A DNA stretch of 16,624 nt from positions 1-16,624 of the forward strand of contig NZIT01000013.1 in assembly GCA_002691725.1 (NCBI GenBank). Direction: 5' to 3'. This DNA is from SAR116 cluster bacterium (GTDB lineage: Bacteria > Pseudomonadota > Alphaproteobacteria > Puniceispirillales > UBA1172). Below, one piece after another: positions 6,735 to 14,420 of the stretch (position 1 is the first letter of the stretch; each line of letters begins with the position of its first letter). Made by a program: the position numbers and the translations under genes. The notes beneath the pieces were generated by a model. It did not search any database and was not told the DNA's origin. It was given only the letters and a program-made list of their open reading frames with translations.

Positions 6735-7083
6735 TTTGGGCTTTCAGCTCTTCTATGGTTTTGATCAGCTCACGTTCACGGCGGAGAATGCTTTCCACCG
6801 AGACGCCAGATGACTGGCTCGATAGTTTGACTTTTTCCTTTGCCAGAATCTGAAGCTCAGCCCGAATAGTTGATAAAGTTGCATCAAACTGACTGCGCGC
6901 CACATCCTTATCTTGTTGCTTTAGCACACAAGCTTGATAGGCGCTGCTATCAGGTTCAAGCCCAAAGCCTTGCGCACAAATCATATCAGGCGTCAGTGGT
7001 GATACCTGACAACTGGCTAAAGCGGCTGATCTGGTCACAGATATTAGCATAATAATAATCAGGAGTTTCAATGGTGATGGCAT
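6724..7083 (-). CDS. Small exported protein, probable lipoprotein
   Basis: 119 residues with an N-terminal signal sequence: MPSPLK, then the hydrophobic core LLIIIMLISV, and a possible lipobox L22-A23-S24 before C25. A signal-peptidase-I site after ALA is an alternative, and the Arg at 18 in the c-region is slightly atypical. Residues 36-52 (CAQGFGLEPDSSAYQAC) match a pattern, C-x3-GF-x-P-x-(T/S)-x-AY-x2-C, common in small alphaproteobacterial envelope proteins of unknown function. Residues 58-115 are charged and helical with heptad character, so a coiled coil is likely. It ends against the ureohydrolase gene, whose stop is 36 bases away. Function unknown. Confidence 0.75.
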   Translation of the reverse strand: MPSPLKLLIIIMLISVTRSAALASCQVSPLTPDMICAQGFGLEPDSSAYQACVLKQQDKDVARSQFDATLSTIRAELQILAKEKVKLSSQSSGVSVESILRRERELIKTIEELKAQTGC

Positions 7084-7236
7084 ATACCCTATCCTAACTC
7101 AATTCCGTGATGAATAGATTTACCAATATTTGGTGATGAGTCAAATTAACCAAAAAAGGACAACTAACCGTTTCGCAAAAGGGTTGCAGTTCATGCTAAA
7201 GCACGGTCATATAGAATGTCAAAAAGGGAGGCTTTT

Positions 7237-7638
7237 ATGAAACCGTTAAAACGACCTGTGAAAACTATGGTGGCAGAGGCGCGCAACCGCATCACTGAAT
7301 ATACCGCGGCAGAGGCGATGGATTTACATAATAAAGATGATGTTGTGATTGTTGATATCAGAGATATTCGTGAGCGTCAGAAACTGGGGTTTATTCCTGG
7401 AAGTTTTCACGCTCCACGCGGCATGCTAGAGTTCTGGGTTGATCCGGAAAGCCCTTATTTCAAGGATGTTTTTGGTCAGGATAAACGCTTTGTTCTGCAT
7501 TGTGCATCAGGCTGGCGATCCGCATTAAGTGCTGCAACATTGCAAGATATGGGGTTTGAAGCTGCCCATATTGATAGCGGATTTAACGGCTGGGTTGAGG
7601 CTGGCGGCAGCGTTGAGAAGCCTGAGCCATCGCGGTAA
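7237..7638 (+). CDS. Rhodanese-like domain protein
   Basis: A single-domain rhodanese of 133 residues, a sulfur-transfer or persulfide-carrying protein. After a basic N-terminus, the domain runs from about residue 19: EYTAAEAMDLHNKDDVVIVD, the conserved DIRDIRERQKLGFIPGS stretch, and the active loop HCASGWRSALSA with nucleophile C89. Domain end GFNGWVEAGG is typical. I chose ATG 7237 because GGGAGG stands 5 bases upstream; an in-frame ATG at 7216 would add 7 residues but lacks such a site. The absence of a recognisable signal peptide suggests a cytoplasmic protein. Forty-seven bases before the next gene suggest one transcript with the GrdB-like protein, which has paired cysteines. Confidence 0.9.
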   Translation: MKPLKRPVKTMVAEARNRITEYTAAEAMDLHNKDDVVIVDIRDIRERQKLGFIPGSFHAPRGMLEFWVDPESPYFKDVFGQDKRFVLHCASGWRSALSAATLQDMGFEAAHIDSGFNGWVEAGGSVEKPEPSR

Positions 7639-7688
7639 TCGCTAATATCTTTTTCACCCGTATCTTTTATGAAAAGGGAGATGCCGTG

Positions 7689-8582
7689 ATGTCGTCATCT
7701 GCACCTATTGCCTATATTGAACGGACGACAAGTTATTATTTAGGGCTTGGCTATGATAATCCTTATCAATGGGCGCGGTTTGATGATGTGCCTTTTGCGC
7801 GGCCAGCAAAGCCGCTTGATCAGATGCGAATAGCTATTGTGACGACCGCCGCTATCTATCACCCTGACAAAGGCAATCAAGACCCGGGCGCGCCATATAA
7901 TGCTGATGCCAAGTTTTATGATGTCTATCGCCAGCCGATGTCACCGCCACCTGATCTGCGGATATCGCATATTGCCATTGATCGAGACCATACAACCGCC
8001 GCAGATATGGGAACATATTTCCCCATTAAGGCGCTAAACCATGCCGCCACAAAAGGCAGGATTGGTGCTATTGCATCTTGGTTTTATGGATTTCCAACCA
8101 ACCGCTCGCAGCGCACACATATTGATATTGATGTGCCAAAACTGGTTTCCATGATAACAGAAGATGATGTTGATGGGGTTGTTGCTATCCCGAATTGTCC
8201 GGTTTGTCATCAATCGGTGGCGCTTGCTATGCGAGGGCTGGAGGCGGCAGGTATTCCAACGGTCATCATGGGATGCGCGAGAGATATTATTGAGCATGTA
8301 GGCGTGCCGCGATTTTATTTCTCAGACTTTCCCTTGGGCAATAGTTGCGGCCGTCCGCATGATCAAGCCTCTCAACAGCAAAGCCTTAATCATGCGCTTG
8401 ACTTGTTAGAGCAGGCTTCTGCCCCCCGAACAACGAAAACCTCACCACTTCAATGGCAAGGCAAAGCTGACTGGAAATCTGATTACTCCAACATTAACAA
8501 ACTAAGCCCTGATGAGATTGCCGCCAAACGCGCCGCCTTCGATAAAAACAAGGCGGTTGCGGCAAATATACGATCATCTTGA
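7689..8582 (+). CDS. GrdB-like protein (glycine/sarcosine/betaine/D-proline reductase component B family)
   Basis: 297 residues related to the selenoprotein B family of Stickland-type reductases, but with Cys in place of any selenocysteine. The key stretch is VAIPNCPVCHQSVALAM (165-181) with C170-x2-C173, followed by GIPTVIMGCARDIIEH (188-203, C196) and PRFYFSDFPLGNSCGRPHD (207-225, C220). In anaerobes GrdB forms an adduct with its amine substrate and transfers an acetyl unit through GrdA and GrdC, neither of which is seen here. Orphan homologues of this length are known in aerobic proteobacteria without a clear function. Start: GTG 7686 and ATG 7689 are adjacent; ATG has GGGAG at an 8-base spacing. 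The adjacent rhodanese hints at thiol or persulfide chemistry (inference). Confidence 0.8.
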   Translation: MSSSAPIAYIERTTSYYLGLGYDNPYQWARFDDVPFARPAKPLDQMRIAIVTTAAIYHPDKGNQDPGAPYNADAKFYDVYRQPMSPPPDLRISHIAIDRDHTTAADMGTYFPIKALNHAATKGRIGAIASWFYGFPTNRSQRTHIDIDVPKLVSMITEDDVDGVVAIPNCPVCHQSVALAMRGLEAAGIPTVIMGCARDIIEHVGVPRFYFSDFPLGNSCGRPHDQASQQQSLNHALDLLEQASAPRTTKTSPLQWQGKADWKSDYSNINKLSPDEIAAKRAAFDKNKAVAANIRSS

Positions 8583-8666
8583 TAGGAATAATCCCATAAT
8601 GAGGTTATACTGATCAATATCAGGAAATGGTGCCCTGACGCTAGCTTAATAGGTTAATATGACATT

Positions 8667-9407
8667 ATGATATATCTGCATAAACTTTTACCTGTTCTGG
8701 TTAGCCCTTTATTTATCAGCCTTGTTCTCATCATCTTTTTTATTCTGACACGGCGGCGGCGCTATGGGATCATGGCTTTTGTCATCATAGTCATTGCGGC
8801 AATGCCGATCACTGGCAACAGCTTAATAAAATATTTGGAAAAAGGTCAGCATTTTCAGTCACTCGACACTTTACCTAACGCTGATGCTGTTGTTGTCTTG
8901 AGTGGCATGGTGCGGCGCATCCCAACCGATGACGGCATTGTCATGGAATGGAATGATGCAGTCGATCGGATATTTGCTGGCATTGATGCTATGAAAGCTC
9001 ATAAAGCCCCTATACTTATTCTTACTCGCGGCATTTTACCTTGGCAGAAAGGCGTGCCAGAGGGCGATATTCTGGCCGATACCGCAAAACAGGCAGGTAT
9101 CCCAACCAGCCGTATTCACCTAACCGATATTGTTGCAAACACCGCCGAGGAAGCGGTGGCAATTAAAACTATGCTGGCGCCGTCTGAGCCGACTATTATT
9201 CTGATTACATCAGCCTTTCATATGCCTCGTGCCCAACATATCTTTGAAGGCAATGGCTTTACCGTTATCCCACATGCTGTTGATTTCAGGTCTGGTGGCG
9301 GGTCTTTTTCTGTCATGAAATTTATTCCGCAGGCATCGGGATTAAGCCAAACATCATTTGCTATACGTGAGCTAATCGGTCGATTATGGTATCTGATCAG
9401 ATATTAG
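8667..9407 (+). CDS. YdcF/ElyC/SanA family (DUF218) membrane protein
   Basis: 246 residues with two N-terminal membrane helices (about 8-28 and 34-50) and a DUF218 domain. NADAVVVLSGM (71-81) is the first strand with its glycine loop; the middle contains the acidic/basic loop SGMVRRIPTDDG; ITSAFHMPRAQHIFEGNGF (180-198) is the conserved C-terminal motif, with the final strand TVIPHAVDF. Relatives ElyC and SanA influence envelope integrity and peptidoglycan precursor metabolism in enterobacteria, and the biochemical activity is not settled. The ribosome binding site is weak. It lies between the GrdB-like gene (84 bases upstream) and the PLP enzyme (21 bases downstream), and the surrounding genes do not explain its role. 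Confidence 0.85.
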   Translation: MIYLHKLLPVLVSPLFISLVLIIFFILTRRRRYGIMAFVIIVIAAMPITGNSLIKYLEKGQHFQSLDTLPNADAVVVLSGMVRRIPTDDGIVMEWNDAVDRIFAGIDAMKAHKAPILILTRGILPWQKGVPEGDILADTAKQAGIPTSRIHLTDIVANTAEEAVAIKTMLAPSEPTIILITSAFHMPRAQHIFEGNGFTVIPHAVDFRSGGGSFSVMKFIPQASGLSQTSFAIRELIGRLWYLIRY

Positions 9408-9428
9408 TAAAATCCTATGAGGGTGAGC

Positions 9429-10655
9429 ATGACAACGACATTAGACCTTAATTTTGTCAGGCAACAATTTCCTGCTTTTTCAGAAGCAAGCCTGGATGGG
9501 CAGGCGTTTTTTGAAAATGCCGGCGGCTCATATATGTGCCGGCAGGTCATTGATCGCTTCGCAACGATTTTTCACCAGCGTAAGTTACAGCCCTATTATG
9601 CCTTTAAGGCATCGGCTGAGCTTGGCACGGAAATGGATCAAGCTCATGAACGCATGGCGCGCTATCTCAATGTTGGGGCTGATGAAGTCATGTTTGGCCC
9701 ATCGACATCACAAAACACCTATGTGCTGGCGCAGGCATTATTGGCGCGGATGACCGCAGGAGACGGCATTATCGTTTCTGGACAAGAGCATGAGGCTAAT
9801 GCTGGTGTTTGGCGGCGGCTTGAGGCAAATGGGATGCGTGTCCTTATCTGGGAAGTCAATACCGATACCGGTGAACTTGATTTGGATGATCTGAAACAAT
9901 TATTAGATGATCGCATTACTATGGTCGCCATGACCCATTGCTCGAACCTTGTGGCGGATATTAATCCGGTGCGCGATATTGCGGATATCGTTCATGCCGC
10001 CAATGCTATCTTGCTTGTTGATGGGGTGTCTTATTGCCCGCATGGTCTGCCAGATGTTGATGCGCTAGGGGCAGATATCTATCTGTTTTCCAGCTATAAA
10101 ACCTATGGCCCACATCAGGGGGTGATGGTCATACGCAAATCGGCCACTTCTGTGCTTGAGCCGCAAAGTCATTATTTTAACCGTGATGTTCCATCAAAAT
10201 GGATGACACCAGCAGGCCCTGACCATGCTCAGATAGCCGCTATGAACGGTATGCTAGATTATTTTGATGCGCTGGATAAGCATCATGGCGGCAGCGATGA
10301 TGCGATGCGGCCACGGCGTGTTGAAACGCTTTTCCATACGGCTGAACGCAGCAATCTTAAAATGCTTTTGGATTATCTGGGCAACCGCAATGATCTGCGC
10401 CTGCTGGGGCCGAATGACCCTGAACGGCGGGCGCCAACCGTTAGCTTTGTCTCATCCCGGCACAGCTCACAAGACTTGGGACAGAAACTAGCTGACCGCA
10501 AGATTATGGCTGGAGCAGGTGATTTTTATGCTGTCCGATTATTGGAGACCATGGGAGTATCCCCAGAAGATGGCGCTGTTCGGCTGTCTTTTGTTCATTA
10601 CACAAGCCCCGATGAGATCAAACAGGCTATCGCCGCGCTTGATGATATTCTATGA
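9429..10655 (+). CDS. Class V aminotransferase-fold PLP enzyme (cysteine-desulfurase-like, no catalytic Cys)
   Basis: 408 residues of fold type I. The PLP lysine is K224 in YLFSSYKTYGPHQGVMV; D198 in LLVDGVSYCPHG pairs with the pyridine nitrogen; H121 in SGQEHEANAG stacks on the ring; FENAGGSYM (28-36) and FGPSTSQNT (89-97) form the phosphate and substrate pocket. Bona fide cysteine desulfurases carry a Cys in a loop like RAGHHCAMP, whereas this protein reads KIMAGAGDFYAVRLLE (358-373) with no Cys. It therefore fits the cysteine-desulfurase-like subgroup of unproven function. ATG 9429 was chosen because GAGGG stands 5 bases upstream; an in-frame ATG at 9417 would add four residues. The next gene begins almost directly after, so translation is probably coupled. 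Confidence 0.86.
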   Translation: MTTTLDLNFVRQQFPAFSEASLDGQAFFENAGGSYMCRQVIDRFATIFHQRKLQPYYAFKASAELGTEMDQAHERMARYLNVGADEVMFGPSTSQNTYVLAQALLARMTAGDGIIVSGQEHEANAGVWRRLEANGMRVLIWEVNTDTGELDLDDLKQLLDDRITMVAMTHCSNLVADINPVRDIADIVHAANAILLVDGVSYCPHGLPDVDALGADIYLFSSYKTYGPHQGVMVIRKSATSVLEPQSHYFNRDVPSKWMTPAGPDHAQIAAMNGMLDYFDALDKHHGGSDDAMRPRRVETLFHTAERSNLKMLLDYLGNRNDLRLLGPNDPERRAPTVSFVSSRHSSQDLGQKLADRKIMAGAGDFYAVRLLETMGVSPEDGAVRLSFVHYTSPDEIKQAIAALDDIL

Positions 10656-10667
10656 TTGATAGCGCTT

Positions 10668-11609
10668 ATGGAACAGCCTGATCAGTCGGCGGTGATGCCG
10701 AAACAAATCACTAATTATGCCATTTTTGGACTAATTGTGCTTGGCCTGACATGGGGCTTATTTTTCTCTTTATCGCGGATTGCAGGTGAGACCGGGATTG
10801 AGCCTCTGGTGATCCTAAGTTTTGCTCTGCTTGCTGAGATTCCGATCTTTGGCGTCATCTGCTTGGTGCGAGGGCGATATCCGCGCTTGTTCCGGCCAAC
10901 CAGCTTAATCTTTTATCTGGTCGCTGGTATTTTGGGATATATGATCCCTGCCGTATTAGAGCTTTATTCTGCGCCTTTGATTGGTGCTGGGCTACTCACC
11001 ATTGTCGTGTCAATTTCGCCAATCATTACCATGATTTTTGCTTTTCTGATGAAGACCGACGTGCTGAGCCGCCGTAAAGTCATGGGCATCATCCTTGCCA
11101 GTATAGCCATGATGCCAATTTTACTGGGCGAAAACCTATCTATCCCTGTTCCGGAAATGGCAATGATAGGGCTGATCGTCGCCTGTCTCGTGCCGCTATG
11201 TTATGGCATTTATCATAATGTGATTTCAAAGTTCTGGCCAAGCGGCGAAGATGGCTGGCAACTAGCAAGCGGTGAGGCCGTGGTCGGCTTTTGCACCATC
11301 ATGCCGATCACTTTCCTGATTTATGGATTTGACCCAATGCCAATTATCGAAACCGGCTTATGGTGGGTGATGATCGGCTATGTTGTCTTGAGTGCAATTT
11401 CTATTTATCTGTATTTCTATCTCATTGATAAAGGTGGACCTATTTTTGTCAGCCTGGCTGGCTTCATCTCGCTGATTGCTGGTGTTGGCTTTGGTATGGT
11501 GTTTTTTGGCGAAACCCATCCATGGTGGATGCTGGTTGTATTATCGCTCATGATTTTTTCCATCTGGCTGGCAACCTCATCTGATCAAGATAGCCCCAAT
11601 CATTCATGA
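10668..11609 (+). CDS. EamA/DMT-superfamily transporter
   Basis: An inner-membrane permease of about 313 residues with roughly ten hydrophobic helices and two EamA repeats. The first repeat opens IFGLIVLGLTWGLFFSLSRI, where the conserved Trp-Gly of the EamA helix 1 is visible; the second repeat begins around IGLIVACLVPLCYGIYHNVI. A cytoplasmic link with KTDVLSRRKVMG separates them, matching the usual RERLSxxQxxG motif. DMT proteins export or import amino acids, purines and other metabolites. ATG 10668 is preferred over a TTG at 10656 within the preceding stop region; neither has a strong ribosome binding site, which suits coupling to the upstream PLP gene. Substrate unknown. Confidence 0.87.
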   Translation: MEQPDQSAVMPKQITNYAIFGLIVLGLTWGLFFSLSRIAGETGIEPLVILSFALLAEIPIFGVICLVRGRYPRLFRPTSLIFYLVAGILGYMIPAVLELYSAPLIGAGLLTIVVSISPIITMIFAFLMKTDVLSRRKVMGIILASIAMMPILLGENLSIPVPEMAMIGLIVACLVPLCYGIYHNVISKFWPSGEDGWQLASGEAVVGFCTIMPITFLIYGFDPMPIIETGLWWVMIGYVVLSAISIYLYFYLIDKGGPIFVSLAGFISLIAGVGFGMVFFGETHPWWMLVVLSLMIFSIWLATSSDQDSPNHS

Positions 11610-11628
11610 TTGTTTGAGGATGATTGTT
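11597..11628. repeat. Palindrome and direct repeat at the end of the DMT transporter gene
   Basis: CAATCAT-TC-ATGATTG (11597-11612) is a perfect 7-bp inverted repeat holding the TGA stop. ATGATTGTT then recurs 14 bases on (11606-11614 and 11620-11628). No T-run follows, so termination is doubtful. Confidence 0.45.
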
Positions 11629-11706
11629 ATGGTCAAACCGATTGCTTCAACGTAAAATCATAATAATACGACACGATAAAAATACTAATGAGTAAGGATG
11701 AATATC

Positions 11707-13320
11707 ATGACTATGACATGCGGAGAAGCCACGATACGGTTATTGTCACGCTATGGGGTTAGCCATGTCTTTGGCATACCCGGTGTTCATACATTGGATA
11801 TGTGCAGAGGCTTGACTGGCGGCGAAAACGCTGGTGCTGTTCAGCATATTCAGGCACGGCATGAGCTTGGGGCAGGCTTTATGGCCGAGGGCTGGGCGCG
11901 CGCCACTGGCGAGGTAGGGGTCGCTATTGTCATCTCTGGCCCTGGCGTGACTAATGCGACGACTGCCTTAGCGCAATGCTATGCTGAAAGCTTGCCGATG
12001 TTGCTGATCTCGGCAGAACCACCATCAGATACGCTTGGCAAAGGCTGGGGCGTCTTGCATGAAATTACTGAGCAGAAAAAAGTCACTGAACCAATAACCG
12101 CGTTTTCAGCAACGGCGATGCGGCCTGCGGACATCCCTGATTTAATGGCTAGAGCATTTTCTCATTTTGCCAGTGAAAGGCCGCGGCCATGTCACATTTC
12201 CATCCCTATTGATGTTCAGGCCATGCCAGTTGATGAGATGTGGGAGCCGATTGCTTTACCGCCACGTCCTGCCTGCCAGCTTGATATGATCAGGCAAGCC
12301 GCAAAGCTACTGACTCATGCCAAAAACCCGCTTATCATGGTTGGTGGAGGTGCCGTCGATGCGGCTGATGATATTCGCGCTATTGTGGAAACACTGGGCG
12401 CGATTGTAACGACATCAACCGCCGGTAAGGGCATTGTTCCAGACGATCATCCGCTATCATTATCGGCAGGGGTCGTGACGGCTGATGGTCATGATATTAT
12501 CGCACAAGCCGATGTTGTTCTGGCTGTTGGAACGGAACTTGCGGAAACCGATAGTTTTGCAGGGCCGCTCCATATTCCGGGTCAGATCATTCGCGTTGAT
12601 ATTGATCCATTAAAAATAACGGATCAGTTTCTGGCCACTATCGGCATTGTCTCCGATGCTGGCATTGCCATGCAAGCGCTTAAAGATGCTATCGCCGGAC
12701 ATAGTGAGCAGATCAGCACACAGAATAAAGCCATCATTGCCTCAGCGAAAGCCGCGATCAGCACAAAACTAAATGCCTCCGAAAAACAACATGTTCGTTT
12801 GCTGGCATTGATGCGGGCGGCTTTGTCCGATCACACCATCATATCAAATGATGCTTGCCAGATTGCCTATACGGGAACATTTGCTATCCCGTCACGCGCC
12901 CCAAGATCATGGTTTTTCCCAGCTGGATATTGTGCGCTTGGCAATGCGTTGCCAAATGCGATTGGCGCTAAAATGGCAAAGCCGGATCATGATGTTGTCG
13001 CCGTCGCAGGTGATGGTGGATTTATGTTCACCATGCCCGAATTGCTGGTTGCCGCCGAATATCACATGCCAATCCCGATGATCATTTGGGATAATGGCGG
13101 CTATAAACAGATCAGAGATGATATGGATGCCCGGCAAATTTCACGAGTTGGGGTTGAAGGGATAACCCCTGATTTTGAATTGCTGGCAAAGGCGTGCCAT
13201 TGTCATTTTATCGCTCCCAAAGACGCGGATCAATTTACCACTGGCCTGAAAGCAGCATTAGCAGCAGACAGACCCACGCTTATTCATATTTGTGAAAATG
13301 ATGATTGGTTATGCCAGTGA
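11707..13320 (+). CDS. Thiamine-diphosphate enzyme, 5-guanidino-2-oxopentanoate decarboxylase/acetolactate synthase-like
   Basis: A 537-residue ThDP enzyme with the three usual domains. VFGIPGVHTLDM, then ARHELGAGFMAEGWARATG with E53 (the residue that activates ThDP), and VISGPGVTNA form the PYR domain. The central domain holds PLIMVGGGAVDAA and the C-terminal PP domain holds VAGDGGFMFTMPELLVAAEY and IIWDNGGYKQI, that is, the GDG...NG ThDP-Mg motif. Segment by segment it resembles 5-guanidino-2-oxopentanoate (2-ketoarginine) decarboxylase as much as acetolactate synthase. There is no small regulatory ilvH-like subunit nearby, which argues against biosynthetic acetolactate synthase. I chose ATG 11707 because AAGGA is 8 bases upstream; ATG 11698 would add three residues. 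Substrate is inference. Confidence 0.82.
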   Translation: MTMTCGEATIRLLSRYGVSHVFGIPGVHTLDMCRGLTGGENAGAVQHIQARHELGAGFMAEGWARATGEVGVAIVISGPGVTNATTALAQCYAESLPMLLISAEPPSDTLGKGWGVLHEITEQKKVTEPITAFSATAMRPADIPDLMARAFSHFASERPRPCHISIPIDVQAMPVDEMWEPIALPPRPACQLDMIRQAAKLLTHAKNPLIMVGGGAVDAADDIRAIVETLGAIVTTSTAGKGIVPDDHPLSLSAGVVTADGHDIIAQADVVLAVGTELAETDSFAGPLHIPGQIIRVDIDPLKITDQFLATIGIVSDAGIAMQALKDAIAGHSEQISTQNKAIIASAKAAISTKLNASEKQHVRLLALMRAALSDHTIISNDACQIAYTGTFAIPSRAPRSWFFPAGYCALGNALPNAIGAKMAKPDHDVVAVAGDGGFMFTMPELLVAAEYHMPIPMIIWDNGGYKQIRDDMDARQISRVGVEGITPDFELLAKACHCHFIAPKDADQFTTGLKAALAADRPTLIHICENDDWLCQ

Positions 13321-13514
13321 CAGAAATATCGAAAATGTCATTTTTTGTCGAAAAATTTATATCTGATGATATAAACTAAGCGAAGCTATTATTGACAATA
13401 CTGATCAAGATGTGGTGTCAAAATTAGTATTGGAAATCATATCAAATTATCCATAAGGCCATGTTAGCATATATGGCGGTTTAGCAAATTAGTGAATACA
13501 TACAGGACAAATAT
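13321..13514. promoter_or_regulatory. AT-rich promoter region of the mgs operon
   Basis: 194 bases without an ORF ahead of mgsA. It contains a perfect 8-bp inverted repeat, TTTATATC-TGAT-GATATAAA (13356-13375), a TTGACA hexamer at 13392-13397 without a convincing partner at the right distance, and AGGA at 13504-13507, 7 bases before the mgsA ATG. The region probably carries the operon promoter and an operator, but the exact start cannot be read from the sequence. Confidence 0.45.
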
Positions 13515-14420
13515 ATGTGCGGCATTGTAGGACTTTTTCTTAAAGATGATGCAATGAAACCACAGCTTGGTGAAATGCTAAGTGCGATGTTGATTACGAT
13601 GACTGATCGTGGGCCGGATAGCGCCGGTATTGCAATTTATGGGGATGAGTCTAAAGGCATGACAAAGCTGACCATTCAGTCGGAGCAGCCTGATGTCGAT
13701 TTTCCCGCCCTCGAGAAGCATCTCAATGATCATGCCAATCTCAACAGCAAAACACTCAACATCATCGCTAAAGATACCCATGCGGTGATGAGCGTGGCTG
13801 ATGCGGAGGGGGATATGATCCTTGGCATCATCAAAAACCAGTTCCCAACGATCCGCATCATGAGCCAAGGCCAATCTATTGAGATTTATAAAGAGGTCGG
13901 ACTGCCAAAAGATGTGGTGAGCAGATTTGCTCTGGCGCAAGCTGGCGGCAGTCATGGTATCGGGCATACCCGTATGGCAACCGAGTCGGCGGTCACAACG
14001 CTCGGCGCGCATCCATTTTCCACCGGCCAAGATCAGTGCCTTGTCCATAATGGGTCATTATCAAATCACAATATGATGCGCCGCAATCTGCGCGCTGAGG
14101 GGATTGATATTCAGACCGAAAATGATAGCGAAGTCGCCGCCGCCTATTTAACAGCGCGGATGAGTGATGGGGAAACACTGGGTGAGGCTTTAACCTCAGG
14201 TCTTAATGATCTGGATGGATTTTTCACCTTTGTTGTTGGAACAAAAACCGGCTTTGGCGTCTTGCGTGATCCCATTGCATGCAAACCTGCTGTCATGGCA
14301 GAAACCGATGCTTATGTTGCCTTTGGCTCGGAATATCGGGCGTTGGTCAATTTGCCAGCGATTGAGGCTGCCAGAGTGTGGGAGCCTGAACCAGCAGAAG
14401 TATATTTCTGGAGCCATTAG
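13515..14420 (+). CDS. mgsA: N-methylglutamate synthase-type class II glutamine amidotransferase subunit
   Basis: 301 residues forming one N-terminal-nucleophile amidotransferase domain. The nucleophile C2 is exposed after removal of Met in MCGIVGLFLK; RGPDSAG (32-38), GHTRMAT (150-156), HNGSLSNH (178-185) and ENDSEV (202-207) line the glutamine pocket. As a free-standing subunit beside separate GXGXG and FMN subunits, it matches MgsA/GlxB, in which glutamate synthase is split into three genes. In the N-methylglutamate pathway the complex transfers methylamine from gamma-glutamylmethylamide to 2-oxoglutarate, giving N-methylglutamate; the amidotransferase releases the amine. The mgsB start follows the stop directly. 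The assignment depends on the neighbouring gmaS-like gene. Confidence 0.88.
   Translation: MCGIVGLFLKDDAMKPQLGEMLSAMLITMTDRGPDSAGIAIYGDESKGMTKLTIQSEQPDVDFPALEKHLNDHANLNSKTLNIIAKDTHAVMSVADAEGDMILGIIKNQFPTIRIMSQGQSIEIYKEVGLPKDVVSRFALAQAGGSHGIGHTRMATESAVTTLGAHPFSTGQDQCLVHNGSLSNHNMMRRNLRAEGIDIQTENDSEVAAAYLTARMSDGETLGEALTSGLNDLDGFFTFVVGTKTGFGVLRDPIACKPAVMAETDAYVAFGSEYRALVNLPAIEAARVWEPEPAEVYFWSH

Noticed and set aside
8609..8622. CTGAT-CAAT-ATCAG inverted repeat after the GrdB-like gene
   Set aside because: Only a 5-bp stem with no T-run, so too weak for a terminator or operator call.
13578..14048. 156-codon minus-strand ORF opposite mgsA
   Set aside because: It is the shadow of a well-supported amidotransferase gene, rich in His, Arg and Met as antisense frames usually are.
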